Positions 1 through 5,805 of a DNA stretch of 14,884 bases are shown piece by piece; within the stretch, counting starts at the first letter, position 1, and each line of letters opens with the position of its first letter. Location of the stretch: positions 1 through 14,884 of the forward strand of contig JACQNW010000015.1 in assembly GCA_016202845.1 (NCBI GenBank), in the 5' to 3' direction. The translations under genes and the position numbers were made by a program. Below the pieces are notes generated by a model, which saw nothing but the letters and a program-made list of their open reading frames with translations, was not told where the DNA came from and did not search any database. This stretch comes from Candidatus Aenigmatarchaeota archaeon (lineage in GTDB: Archaea; Aenigmatarchaeota; Aenigmatarchaeia; GW2011-AR5).

Positions 1-9
1 CAATTGTAT

Positions 10-498
10 ATGCTGGTATCGAATACGTCCACACTAGTATTGCTAGCAAAAATAACAGCTTTGGAGAAATTCCTGCAAATCTCTCCAAAAATAACAATCC
101 CAATACAGGTGAAAGACGAGTATTCGTTTGAAAAGGAAAGCTACTACGCAAAACTTATAGACAAATTGGTGGTGGAAAAGAAAATAATTATAGAGAATGT
201 TAATGAAAAAAATTTAGTAGATGTAATGCAACAATTTCATATGGATAAAGGTGAAGCCGCCGCTTATACTTTATACAAAAGAGGAAAATACAAAGCGGTA
301 TTAACAGACGATGGAGAACTAATAAAATTATGCAAGCTGGAGCAAATTCCATTCATTTGCGCGCTTGCTGTTGTAGTTACGCTGTACGAAAAGAAAGTCC
401 TTGCAAAAAATGAAACTCTGGGAAAAATGGAAAAACTAAAAATACTGGGAAGGTATTCAAAGGAAATATATGAGCATTTCATAAAAGAGGTGAAATAA
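10..498 (+). CDS. PIN-like (DUF3368-type) toxin protein
   Basis: This is a predicted PIN-fold ribonuclease, probably the toxin half of a toxin-antitoxin pair. The N-terminal VSNTSTLVLLAK resembles the DUF3368 start (usually VSDTSPLI). A central DKGEAAAYTL (about residues 79-88) and TDDGELIKL (about 99-107) match the later acidic motifs of the family. The first acidic position is Asn (residue 5) instead of the usual Asp, which could weaken metal binding. I chose ATG 10; an in-frame TTG at 4 is possible, and the promoter lies outside the window. Its stop codon directly abuts the ATG of the antitoxin gene, so the two are surely co-transcribed, with toxin before antitoxin. The family assignment rests on motif memory, not a search. 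Confidence 0.8.
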   Translation: MLVSNTSTLVLLAKITALEKFLQISPKITIPIQVKDEYSFEKESYYAKLIDKLVVEKKIIIENVNEKNLVDVMQQFHMDKGEAAAYTLYKRGKYKAVLTDDGELIKLCKLEQIPFICALAVVVTLYEKKVLAKNETLGKMEKLKILGRYSKEIYEHFIKEVK

Positions 499-783
499 AT
501 GGAAACCGTATCTGTTCGTCTGGATGAAGAGACGTTACAAGACTTTGAAAAAATTATGAAGGAAAATAGGTCTAAGGTAGTCAGAGAGCTCGTAGAAGAT
601 GGGAGAAAGCACAAGGCTGTAGAGCTTTACAAAAATAAAAAAATCAGCTTGGGGTTAGGTGCAAGATTAGCCGGCACAACATTAAGCGGATTTATTGACC
701 TTTTAAAGGAGCATAATGTACATCTAAATTTAGAATTAGAGGATGTTAGAAAATCAGTGGAAAATGCAAGAAAAATGCTTTAG
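499..783 (+). CDS. RHH/UPF0175-type antitoxin
   Basis: This 94-residue protein is the likely partner of the preceding PIN-like protein. Residues 1-35 (METVSVRLDEETLQDFEK and following) look like a ribbon-helix-helix DNA-binding segment. Residues about 40-94, with AVELYKNKKISLGLGARLAG, match the UPF0175 pattern, in which a helix-turn-helix-like region precedes a C-terminal helical tail. Such proteins normally bind and neutralise the cognate PIN protein and repress the operon. The ATG follows the previous stop codon with no gap. The site AGAGGTGA at 486-493 is a strong Shine-Dalgarno sequence placed inside the end of the toxin gene. The gene ends 17 bp before the convergent vapC stop. Confidence 0.8.
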   Translation: METVSVRLDEETLQDFEKIMKENRSKVVRELVEDGRKHKAVELYKNKKISLGLGARLAGTTLSGFIDLLKEHNVHLNLELEDVRKSVENARKML

Positions 784-800
784 AGAGCATGATAAATGTT

Positions 801-1238
801 TCATTTCTTCTTCTCAAATGGATTGACAACATTCAGCCAGGGCATCTTAAAATCTTTTTTGTTTTCCGTGTATATATTTACTATTCCACTTTGGCGCATT
901 GTTGCGGCAAGCAAAGAATCCCAATATGGCATATTGTGCTCTTCTGATATTGCTGCGGCATCCAATACTGTATTATATGTGAAATCAAATTTTATGAAAT
1001 TTGAGAATTTTATTATATCAGAAACTATTTCCATTGAGGCCTTTTTAGTCAAAATATTTTTCCTTGTTGTCACAGAAAAAAATTCCGAAAGATTTTGCGT
1101 AGATACAGCAAAATATGCCTCACGCTTCCAGCATTTGTTTATCAAATCATTTACAATTTTATGCTTTTCTGCTTCTGACATATCATAGTAATAAACTAAG
1201 ATATTTGTGTCTATAAGAAAAACTCTATCCTCTGTCAT
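801..1238 (-). CDS. vapC: VapC-type PIN-domain ribonuclease toxin
   Basis: This is a PIN-domain protein of about 145 residues. The acidic residues expected for the metal site are visible: D10 in LIDTNILVYY, E52 in QNLSEFF, D107 in YWDSLLAA, and E125/D129 in YTENKKDF. VapC proteins cleave RNA (often tRNA) and are held inactive by VapB. I chose ATG 1238 because it places IDTN ten residues from the N terminus, as is usual. A longer in-frame start at 1298 would add 20 residues that lie inside the vapB coding region. The start overlaps the end of vapB by 14 nt, indicating translational coupling. The gene is convergent with the module at 10-783. Confidence 0.88.
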   Translation of the reverse strand: MTEDRVFLIDTNILVYYYDMSEAEKHKIVNDLINKCWKREAYFAVSTQNLSEFFSVTTRKNILTKKASMEIVSDIIKFSNFIKFDFTYNTVLDAAAISEEHNMPYWDSLLAATMRQSGIVNIYTENKKDFKMPWLNVVNPFEKKK

Positions 1239-1470
1239 AAATTTCGTCTCTGTTGAACTTCCAGTTCTTCGGCAGTTTGTATAGTCCTTTTCTACCACGT
1301 TCCATCTGTCTTTCAGCTATTTCTTTTTGTTCCTTTTCGTCTGCCCATTTTTTCATGGCCTCTGTTACAGCTTTGCCTAAATCACCCTTCTTATTGCCTT
1401 TGTGTTCTTCAACCGCTTCCCTGAATTTTTTTTCAACTTCATCGTCTACATTAACTGTTATTGTTCCCAT
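1225..1470 (-). CDS. vapB: VapB-type ribbon-helix-helix antitoxin
   Basis: This is an 81-residue antitoxin. The N terminus MGTITVNVDDEVEKKFREAV is a ribbon-helix-helix strand-helix pattern, followed by a charged helix and a C-terminal tail (GRKGLYKLPKNWKFNRDE) that would wrap the VapC partner. I chose ATG 1470 over ATG 1491 because a TATA box at 1491-1500 lies about 26 bp upstream of 1470. This predicts a leaderless transcript starting at that codon, and the 1491 start would fall inside the promoter. It is first in a two-gene operon with vapC, whose start it overlaps. Autoregulation by the VapBC complex at the TATA region is the family norm, but no operator is obvious. Confidence 0.87.
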   Translation of the reverse strand: MGTITVNVDDEVEKKFREAVEEHKGNKKGDLGKAVTEAMKKWADEKEQKEIAERQMERGRKGLYKLPKNWKFNRDEIYDRG

Positions 1471-1490
1471 GGGGTCATCACTACTATACA

Positions 1491-1500
1491 TTTATATAAA
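1491..1500 (-). promoter_or_regulatory. TATA box of the vapBC operon
   Basis: The minus strand reads TTTATATAAA, itself a palindrome, centred 26 bp from ATG 1470. The spacing is typical of an archaeal promoter driving a leaderless mRNA. Confidence 0.65.
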
Positions 1501-1529
1501 CAAACTATTTAAATGTTACTATTTTGTAT

Positions 1530-2516
1530 TTACTTCTTGTTAAGTGCTTTATGATGCGTCGGTGCGCTCGTTCCAAAAACAGTTGCTCCTATCCCCACAA
1601 GCATCCAGAAGCTTATCAGCCTGTCAACAATTATAGCAGCTGCTGCTATTGGCACTGGCACCCCGAATAATACATAAGCAGCAATGCCGCCTGCTTCTAT
1701 CACGCCAAGATTTCCAGGCAAACCAGGTAACATGGCAAGGATAAGTATTATGGCCCATGCAAAAAGTATGGTGTCAAAGCCTATCGGATACCCCAAAGCA
1801 AAGAAAACAAAATAAATCCGAATAAAATCAAAGCATTTGGCGCCTATAGAAAGCAGGAAAGTTTCTGCCATCAGCCTTTCTTTTTTAAGCAGGCTCCTGA
1901 ATGTGCGTTCAAATGAGACAACTATTCTGCTATAATTTTTTACATGGCACCCAAAATGTTTTGTTATGTTTTCTATTTTCAACACTGTCTTTTTCAGCAA
2001 ATTCTTATTAAGTACGACAAAAAATGCGAGCGATATAAGCAGTGCCGACATCACAACACCCATCATGTATGAAAAAACTGCAACAGGCGATCGTGTTGTA
2101 AGAATCAGCAATGCCATGGCAGCAACAAGCATTGTAAAAAATGCGAAAAGTTCCAGAAAAGTGTCGGCTGCAACAACAGCAGAAGCTTTGGCAGTGTTGA
2201 AGCCTTTTTTTCTTAGCATGTATATTTTCAGCGGCTCCCCTCCTACCTGGATAAAAGGCGTGGCAAGGTCGAGCAACGCTCCGACAAGCCACGTTTTGAA
2301 GGAAGTCAAATAGCTTATTTTTTTGTATTCTGCTGCCAGTGTTTTCAGTTTTTCCATAAGGCAGAAGTAAGAAAAAATCTGTGCAGCGATGGCTGCAAGC
2401 AGAAACAATCCGTTTACGCCGCTAAGCACAGTTATTACAGAGGAAAAATCAGTTGTCAGTGCAATGACTGCAAAGACAACAACAATGCCAACTGCAGCTA
2501 AAAATATTGACCGCAT
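1530..2516 (-). CDS. UPF0104 / flippase-like integral membrane protein
   Basis: This 328-residue polytopic membrane protein has about eight hydrophobic segments. It carries the hallmarks of the UPF0104 / lysylphosphatidylglycerol synthase transmembrane-region family (also called flippase-like, relatives of archaeal AglD): GGEP at residues 92-95 after a hydrophobic stretch, LPGLPGNLGVIEAG at 263-276, and DRLISFW at 298-304. Members are thought to handle lipid-linked substrates such as dolichol-phosphate sugars or aminoacylated lipids. The substrate here cannot be told from sequence. A TATA box centred near 2543 fits a leaderless start at 2516. It stands alone between toxin-antitoxin modules. 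Confidence 0.85.
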   Translation of the reverse strand: MRSIFLAAVGIVVVFAVIALTTDFSSVITVLSGVNGLFLLAAIAAQIFSYFCLMEKLKTLAAEYKKISYLTSFKTWLVGALLDLATPFIQVGGEPLKIYMLRKKGFNTAKASAVVAADTFLELFAFFTMLVAAMALLILTTRSPVAVFSYMMGVVMSALLISLAFFVVLNKNLLKKTVLKIENITKHFGCHVKNYSRIVVSFERTFRSLLKKERLMAETFLLSIGAKCFDFIRIYFVFFALGYPIGFDTILFAWAIILILAMLPGLPGNLGVIEAGGIAAYVLFGVPVPIAAAAIIVDRLISFWMLVGIGATVFGTSAPTHHKALNKK

Positions 2517-2537
2517 TTATTATGAATGCTATAAGCA

Positions 2538-2549
2538 GTATATAATATT
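2538..2549 (-). promoter_or_regulatory. TATA box of the flippase-like gene
   Basis: The minus strand reads AATATTATATAC, centred about 27 bp upstream of ATG 2516, consistent with leaderless transcription. Confidence 0.55.
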
Positions 2550-2644
2550 CAGAAACAATATGTATTATAGTGTGTTGTCAGTCATGAATTCAATATTTCA
2601 ACAACCGAAGAAATAGACTTGGGCTTGGCACAAATGGTTGAAAA

Positions 2645-3076
2645 TCAATAGATTTCCACAGCAACCTCTTCTATTCCCCTGAAATCTTTGTCGCCTGTCA
2701 CGAATCTCTTCGCATTATTCACTAATGCAGTTGCCAGGTGTATGGAATCAAAATATGTTAGTTTCTTGTTCAATTTTTTCCAGTTCTTTGCCCTGATTTT
2801 CCCGGCCAGCTCTGCTATCTCGCCTGTGACGTTCATTATTTCTAAATTCTCTAAAGATCTTACATAAAACAAGATTTCGTCTTTTTTTGACTTGTGCACC
2901 CCGTTCCTGACCATGTGAAAAACAAGCTCGGCAAAAATTATGGATGAAACCATAGACGGCTGCACAATGTATTTTTTTGCCTTTTCCATGAGGTCTTTCT
3001 GTCCTGACAGCATATCCATGAAAACAAACGTGTCAAGATAAATTTTCTGTTTACTGTCTTGGATTTCTTCAGGCAT
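2645..3076 (-). CDS. PIN-domain toxin of the AbrB-linked module
   Basis: This is a 143-residue PIN-domain protein. Metal-binding candidates are D15 (IYLDTFVFMDML), E50 (IIFAELVFH), D110 (YFDSIHLATAL) and D129/D131 (VTGDKDF), a complete set. The DSIHLATA and TGDKDF motifs are classic for VapC-like endoribonucleases. The gene lies 56 nt downstream of the AbrB-type gene on the same strand, so it is the toxin of an AbrB-VapC module. The spacer contains a short hairpin and a run of T on the transcribed strand, which may lower toxin expression relative to antitoxin. The site AGTGAT before ATG is only a weak ribosome binding site. Confidence 0.87.
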   Translation of the reverse strand: MPEEIQDSKQKIYLDTFVFMDMLSGQKDLMEKAKKYIVQPSMVSSIIFAELVFHMVRNGVHKSKKDEILFYVRSLENLEIMNVTGEIAELAGKIRAKNWKKLNKKLTYFDSIHLATALVNNAKRFVTGDKDFRGIEEVAVEIY

Positions 3077-3101
3077 AATATCACTAAAATTTCTTTGTTT
3101 C

Positions 3102-3128
3102 CGCTAGCGATTTTTTCTTTTAAGAAAA
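3102..3128 (-). other. Intercistronic palindrome and hairpin in the AbrB-PIN operon
   Basis: The spacer between the two cistrons holds the 8-bp palindrome CGCTAGCG (3102-3109) and an A/T inverted repeat, TTTTTCTT with AAGAAAAA (3111-3128). In the RNA this gives a U-rich hairpin that could attenuate transcription into the toxin gene. The function is inferred. Confidence 0.4.
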
Positions 3129-3132
3129 AGGG

Positions 3133-3348
3133 CTACTCGGGCTTGATCTGTCTTCTGATGTTCTTCATAGCCAGTTCTTCGCCTGCTTTTTCCAGCCCTT
3201 TTAGCGGATCGTCGACTTTCTTTGAAATGATTACAGAATTTCCTGATTTTGAAATTAGCAAGGTATCTCCATCTTTAATCTCAAGAGCCTGTCTTATGTA
3301 TTTAGGAATAACAATCTGGCCTTTCGTGGAAATAACAACTTCGTCCAT
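3133..3348 (-). CDS. AbrB/SpoVT-family antitoxin
   Basis: This 71-residue protein has a swapped-hairpin AbrB domain at about residues 3-48. STKGQIVIPKYIRQALEIKDGD is the diagnostic signature, followed by a beta strand (SVIISKK) and an acidic/basic helical tail that would contact the toxin. AbrB antitoxins bind DNA as dimers and repress their own operon. The adjacent PIN gene is the expected partner. The start at 3348 is preceded by a 130-nt structured leader (3349-3480), which is unusual in a genome where most first genes appear leaderless. Palindromes at 3571-3615 and 3629-3660 are candidate operators. Confidence 0.9.
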   Translation of the reverse strand: MDEVVISTKGQIVIPKYIRQALEIKDGDTLLISKSGNSVIISKKVDDPLKGLEKAGEELAMKNIRRQIKPE

Positions 3349-3480
3349 AGTAATGCCTTCTTTTGTAAAGAAGGTCTTTACAATACAGCAAAGAGTCCTA
3401 TAAAACTCTTTGCGTACACAAAGACTTTTTCCAAAAGTCTTTGTTGTACTCCAAGAAACAGGAGACTTTGTAAAACCTTC
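3349..3480 (-). promoter_or_regulatory. Structured 5' leader A (switch-like RNA, copy 1)
   Basis: Read on the minus strand, the leader can form an outer stem (GAAGGTTTTACAA at 3480-3468 with TTGTAAAGACCTTC at 3383-3370). This encloses three hairpins: CTCC/GGAG (3464-3461 with 3452-3449), an 11-bp stem ACAAAGACTTT/AAAGTCTTTGT (3444-3418), and a 9-bp stem GCAAAGAGT/ACTCTTTGC (3413-3388). A last hairpin, CCTTCTTT/AAAGAAGG (3374-3356), ends 7 nt before ATG and shares CCTTC with the outer stem, so only one of the two can form. The same layout without the two extra hairpins recurs at 7656 and 9004. I do not recognise it as a known riboswitch. The promoter is uncertain; an AATAAAAATA-like box lies at 3494-3503. 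Confidence 0.65.
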
Positions 3481-3570
3481 AATTCAATACTATTTTTATT
3501 AAAAGAAAGTTTTCATATTCCCAAAAAAAATCATGGTAGTATCACAACTTTCTTACTTCTAATTTTATTT

Positions 3571-3615
3571 ACTTACTTTTAAAGAATTAGTATACTATAA
3601 GCTATATAAGTAAGT
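3571..3615. repeat. Nested symmetric palindrome, possible operator
   Basis: ACTTACTT (3571-3578) and AAGTAAGT (3608-3615) are perfect inverted repeats. The 10-bp palindrome TAGTATACTA (3588-3597) sits almost exactly at their shared centre. The element lies between the divergent AbrB leader and the 3738 RNA promoter, where a dimeric repressor such as AbrB could act. The surrounding spacer 3481-3708 is very AT-rich, and I see no gene in it. Confidence 0.45.
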
Positions 3616-3628
3616 CTTTATAACAACT

Positions 3629-3660
3629 TTATCTTACATCTATTATGTTTTCTAAGATAA
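3629..3660. repeat. Inverted repeat TTATCTTA/TAAGATAA
   Basis: These are perfect 8-bp arms at 3629-3636 and 3653-3660 with a 16-bp centre, about 50 bp upstream of the TATA box of the 3738 RNA. They may be an operator or a hairpin, or chance in AT-rich DNA. Confidence 0.35.
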
Positions 3661-3708
3661 ATTACGGCTAAAACCAATAGTAATTCTATTTTCTGATATA
3701 TCCAAAAC

Positions 3709-3716
3709 TTTATATT
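3709..3716 (+). promoter_or_regulatory. TATA box for the 3738 RNA
   Basis: TTTATATT is centred near 3712 and predicts a start near 3738, at the boundary where AT-rich spacer gives way to the more GC-rich RNA island. Confidence 0.5.
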
Positions 3717-3737
3717 GGGTATCACACAATTAATGAA

Positions 3738-4172
3738 AAGTTCCAAAGGAAATGAAGGTTCCATTGAAACGGTAAGATGCACGCAGCCAACGACGCATTA
3801 CTAATAAAGTAGTTGTGCGTCAATGCACAGCGTGTTTCGAACAAAACCATAAACGCCCTTAAGCGTCAAACAGACAATGGCCAAGATCCTTGGTGAGCAC
3901 AGAAAAAAAAAGAAGAACAGAGGCGAGGTCCGAAACAATAAGTGAATCGACACCTTTGGTGTCTAGGCTTGTGTTTTGTTGATGTCGTCATATTTGCGGG
4001 CTAAGGCGGCTAGCGAATTTGGGTCGCCAATAACAGCCTCAACCAAAAACAAGGTGGATTGAAAAAGAAAAGTAAATCAGTGAGCGAATTTGCACTGAAA
4101 AGCAACAAAGAATGAAAGGTCGGGCATTGAACAGATGGAAAATGTAAAATGACGCGCAATGCGTCTATACAT
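3738..4172 (+). ncRNA. Candidate large structured non-coding RNA
   Basis: No frame is open here, yet base composition jumps from about 18% GC (3541-3600) to 40-47% GC (3781-4140), as expected of structured RNA in an AT-rich genome. Helices I can draw are: TTCC/GGAA (3741-3751); CACGC/GCGTG (3780-3784, 3830-3834) enclosing GACGCATTACT paired with AGTAG and TGCGTC (3792-3821); CCAT/ATGG enclosing ACGC/GCGT (3847-3880); CCAAG/CTTGG (3881-3893); CGAAACA/TGTTTTG (3931-3937, 3972-3978) around GACACC/GGTGTC (3949-3963); GGCGGCT/GGTCGCC (4005-4028); TCAGTG/CACTGA (4077-4098); and ATGTA/TACAT around GACGC/GCGTC (4142-4172). GAGGC/GCCTC (3920-3924, 4036-4040) encloses the middle part, and TTCCATT/GATGGAA (3759-3765, 4134-4140) could close the whole. 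The 3' end is a guess; the RNA may run on as leader of the 4266 gene. It does not fit RNase P, SRP or rRNA. Confidence 0.55.
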
Positions 4173-4265
4173 TATCTATCTCCAATAGTCTCTTTCATAA
4201 TTGAACATATTGGATTGCCGATGAAAGGTGAATTGTTATGGGAATTTCGCAACGAGGTGGCTTAT

Positions 4266-4796
4266 ATGTCAAACTATATTTCAAATCTTCTAAACAGCCT
4301 GCTTCTGGCAGGCGCTGATTTTAGCAAAATTAGCAAAACAGGATTTAATTATTCAAGCGAAACCATGCATGAAAATGCAAGACCGACAAGATCGGCTTAT
4401 GCGCAACAGGTTGACGCCTGGTTTACAAACCTGCAGAATTCTCACGGCAAATACCTTCCGCAGGGCATGAAAGATTTAAGGACATTGAACATGTCTGATG
4501 ACGCCCTGGAAATGCTGGCTTTCTCTGTCTACAACAGCGTTAATGCTGCAGTAAAACCAAAGGAAGAAGAACATTTTGATATTGTGCAGTACAAGCTTCC
4601 TGACGGCAGCTATTTGTGGAAAGATCACATAAGCGGCAAAGTGCTTAGGGCTACAAAGGTCGGCCATCATTATGACTTTTCAGGCGCGCACAGCCTGAAA
4701 TTCGCGATCGGAGGACGAGGAGAATTAGGTAATGTAATGAAGATGCTGGAGGACGACGACCCGAACCATGATTATCCTATGAGAAAGGCTGCATGA
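4266..4796 (+). CDS. Hypothetical protein
   Basis: This is a 176-residue protein that I do not recognise. It starts MSNYISNLLNSLLLAGADF, has a predicted mixed helical middle (NMSDDALEMLAFSVYNSVNAAV) and a C-terminal half rich in Gly, His and aromatics (KLPDGSYLWKDHISGKVL, KVGHHYDFSGAHSLKFAIGG). There are no membrane spans. I placed the start at ATG 4266 because GAGGTGG at 4254-4260 sits 5 nt upstream, the same spacing as for the gene at 5342. The frame is open back to ATG 4149, which would add 39 residues, but that ATG lies inside an RNA hairpin (4142-4172) and has no ribosome binding site. No paired gene is apparent. Confidence 0.65.
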   Translation: MSNYISNLLNSLLLAGADFSKISKTGFNYSSETMHENARPTRSAYAQQVDAWFTNLQNSHGKYLPQGMKDLRTLNMSDDALEMLAFSVYNSVNAAVKPKEEEHFDIVQYKLPDGSYLWKDHISGKVLRATKVGHHYDFSGAHSLKFAIGGRGELGNVMKMLEDDDPNHDYPMRKAA

Positions 4797-4843
4797 ATGG
4801 CCATATATTTGATAATATATGTAACCTTTAAGTAGTAAAAATC

Positions 4844-4851
4844 TTTATATA
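4844..4851 (+). promoter_or_regulatory. TATA box of the putative metallopeptidase gene
   Basis: TTTATATA is centred 26 bp upstream of ATG 4874, so the transcript probably starts at the start codon. Confidence 0.65.
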
Positions 4852-4873
4852 CTTCCGTACACATATATAGCTT

Positions 4874-5332
4874 ATGAGAACGGATTTGTACGGATTGGCT
4901 AACTGGGTTATGAAACAAAGAGCGCCTGTATTCGGCGCTATGGACGGGGATTTGAAGCTGCCAAAAGAGCCCGCTGGATTTGATGATCCGGGAGTGGAAC
5001 GCACTTATAATTTTTTAAAGGCTCATGGCCTTAAAGTAAATGAAGTTCCGCAGAGTTATCTGCTGCAAAGATTTGCAGTTGCAAGAAAAGAAGACGCCAT
5101 TGGAATTCTGGATGGCCGCAATGTATACTTGGCAACAGATTACAGGGGCAGGAAATTGCCTGGAAGAATAAAAAGAGCAGTTGCACTTCACGAACTCGGT
5201 CATTATACAAAAGGCCCAAGCGAAAGTGCTGCGCAAAAAGAAGCCCTAAGGCTGGCAACAGATGTGCTTCCAGACGAAGAAGCTCGCGCAGCCATGCTAG
5301 AATTTGGAAAAGCTTACGGTTGGTTGAATTAG
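4874..5332 (+). CDS. Small HExxH protein, putative zinc metallopeptidase (ImmA/IrrE-like)
   Basis: This soluble protein has 152 residues. HELGH at 106-110 gives two zinc-binding histidines and the catalytic Glu. It is followed by SESAAQKEALRLA (116-128), whose Glu at 117 or 123 could be the third ligand, as in the ImmA/IrrE (DUF955) pattern. The preceding segment RKLPGRIKRAVALHELGH places a helix before the motif, as in that family. ImmA/IrrE proteins cleave repressors or act in stress responses. No HTH repressor target is next to it. The TATA box spacing supports a leaderless start at 4874. The gene at 5342 follows at once and its ribosome binding site overlaps this stop codon. Metallopeptidase fold: fairly sure; subfamily: tentative. 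Confidence 0.72.
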   Translation: MRTDLYGLANWVMKQRAPVFGAMDGDLKLPKEPAGFDDPGVERTYNFLKAHGLKVNEVPQSYLLQRFAVARKEDAIGILDGRNVYLATDYRGRKLPGRIKRAVALHELGHYTKGPSESAAQKEALRLATDVLPDEEARAAMLEFGKAYGWLN

Positions 5333-5341
5333 GTGGTATTT

Positions 5342-5695
5342 ATGTTAGGCATCAAGTCAGTGATGAATGGAAGAGAAGGTCCTGTATTCACAGGCCAAAA
5401 GAAACACAAAGGATATCAGTCTCCTATCTGGTTTGATTTATCTGAATATCCAAAACTAGGGAGACTTTTGGATTTGTTGGGTTTTTGTTCAGTAATGCAA
5501 TCCCCTTACAAAGAAGGCGGCGCTCTAAATTGTGTTTACACTGGTCCTGTAGAAGATGGCACTCATCCAAAACCGGAATTACTTTGGTATAAAAAAAAGG
5601 AAGAAACCGGAACGCCACCCGCACCGCCAACACAACCAACCCATCCGGGTTACGCTCTCGGAAGGAAACCATATGCATTCGAGGGTTCTTATTAA
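5342..5695 (+). CDS. Hypothetical protein with Pro/Thr-rich tail
   Basis: This 117-residue protein has no recognised domain. The N-terminal 80 residues look globular (SPIWFDLSEYPKLGRLLDLLGF, ALNCVYTGPVEDG). A linker TGTPPAPPTQPTHPG (about 92-106) precedes a short aromatic tail. There are no membrane spans. The start is ATG 5342. AGGTGG at 5331-5336 lies 5 nt upstream and overlaps the TAG of the previous gene, whereas an in-frame GTG at 5333 would fall within that ribosome binding site. It is therefore the second cistron of a two-gene operon with the HExxH protein and could be its substrate or inhibitor; that is inference from position only. Confidence 0.65.
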   Translation: MLGIKSVMNGREGPVFTGQKKHKGYQSPIWFDLSEYPKLGRLLDLLGFCSVMQSPYKEGGALNCVYTGPVEDGTHPKPELLWYKKKEETGTPPAPPTQPTHPGYALGRKPYAFEGSY

Positions 5696-5704
5696 CCAAT
5701 AAAT

Positions 5705-5763
5705 ATCAAAATCCTCATTAGGCTTTGATCAAAATATGCAACTATTCAAAGTCCTGATTTTTT
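5705..5763 (+). terminator. Probable transcription terminator
   Basis: ATCAAA (5705-5710) and TTTGAT (5724-5729) with inner CCT/AGG form a hairpin 10 nt after the stop codon. A T6 run follows at 5758-5763; oligo-T tracts on the non-template strand terminate archaeal RNA polymerase. Confidence 0.5.
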
Positions 5764-5772
5764 CTTATTAAG

Positions 5773-5780
5773 TATTTATT
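5773..5780 (+). promoter_or_regulatory. TATA-like box of the 5806 gene
   Basis: TATTTATT is centred about 29 bp upstream of ATG 5806. The match is modest but the position is right for a leaderless transcript. Confidence 0.45.
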
Positions 5781-5805
5781 CCACAAAGCGCAATGTAATT
5801 AGCAT

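Noticed and set aside
796..1188. Plus-strand ORF antisense to vapC
   Set aside because: It is a shadow frame: composition is Phe/Ser-rich without motifs, while the minus strand encodes a complete PIN domain.
1253..1543. Plus-strand ORF over vapB
   Set aside because: Shadow of the vapB gene; it crosses the vapB promoter and has no motif.
3820..3850. tRNA T-arm (TTTCGAAC)
   Set aside because: There are no 5-bp T stem, acceptor stem or anticodon arm around it.
3738..4148. RNase P RNA or SRP RNA
   Set aside because: ACAGAAA and GAGGCGAGGTCC recall RNase P motifs, but the order and distance from the 5' end are wrong and the two P4 strands do not pair. No SRP helix 8 motif is present.
3733..4148. 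Degenerate protein gene
   Set aside because: Short open runs occur (for example MAKILGEHRKKKKNRGEV), but stops are spread through all frames, no domain is recognisable, and hairpins fit better.
4149..4265. N-terminal extension of the 4266 protein from ATG 4149
   Set aside because: ATG 4149 lies in a hairpin and lacks a ribosome binding site, whereas ATG 4266 has GAGGTGG at ideal spacing. Not fully excluded.
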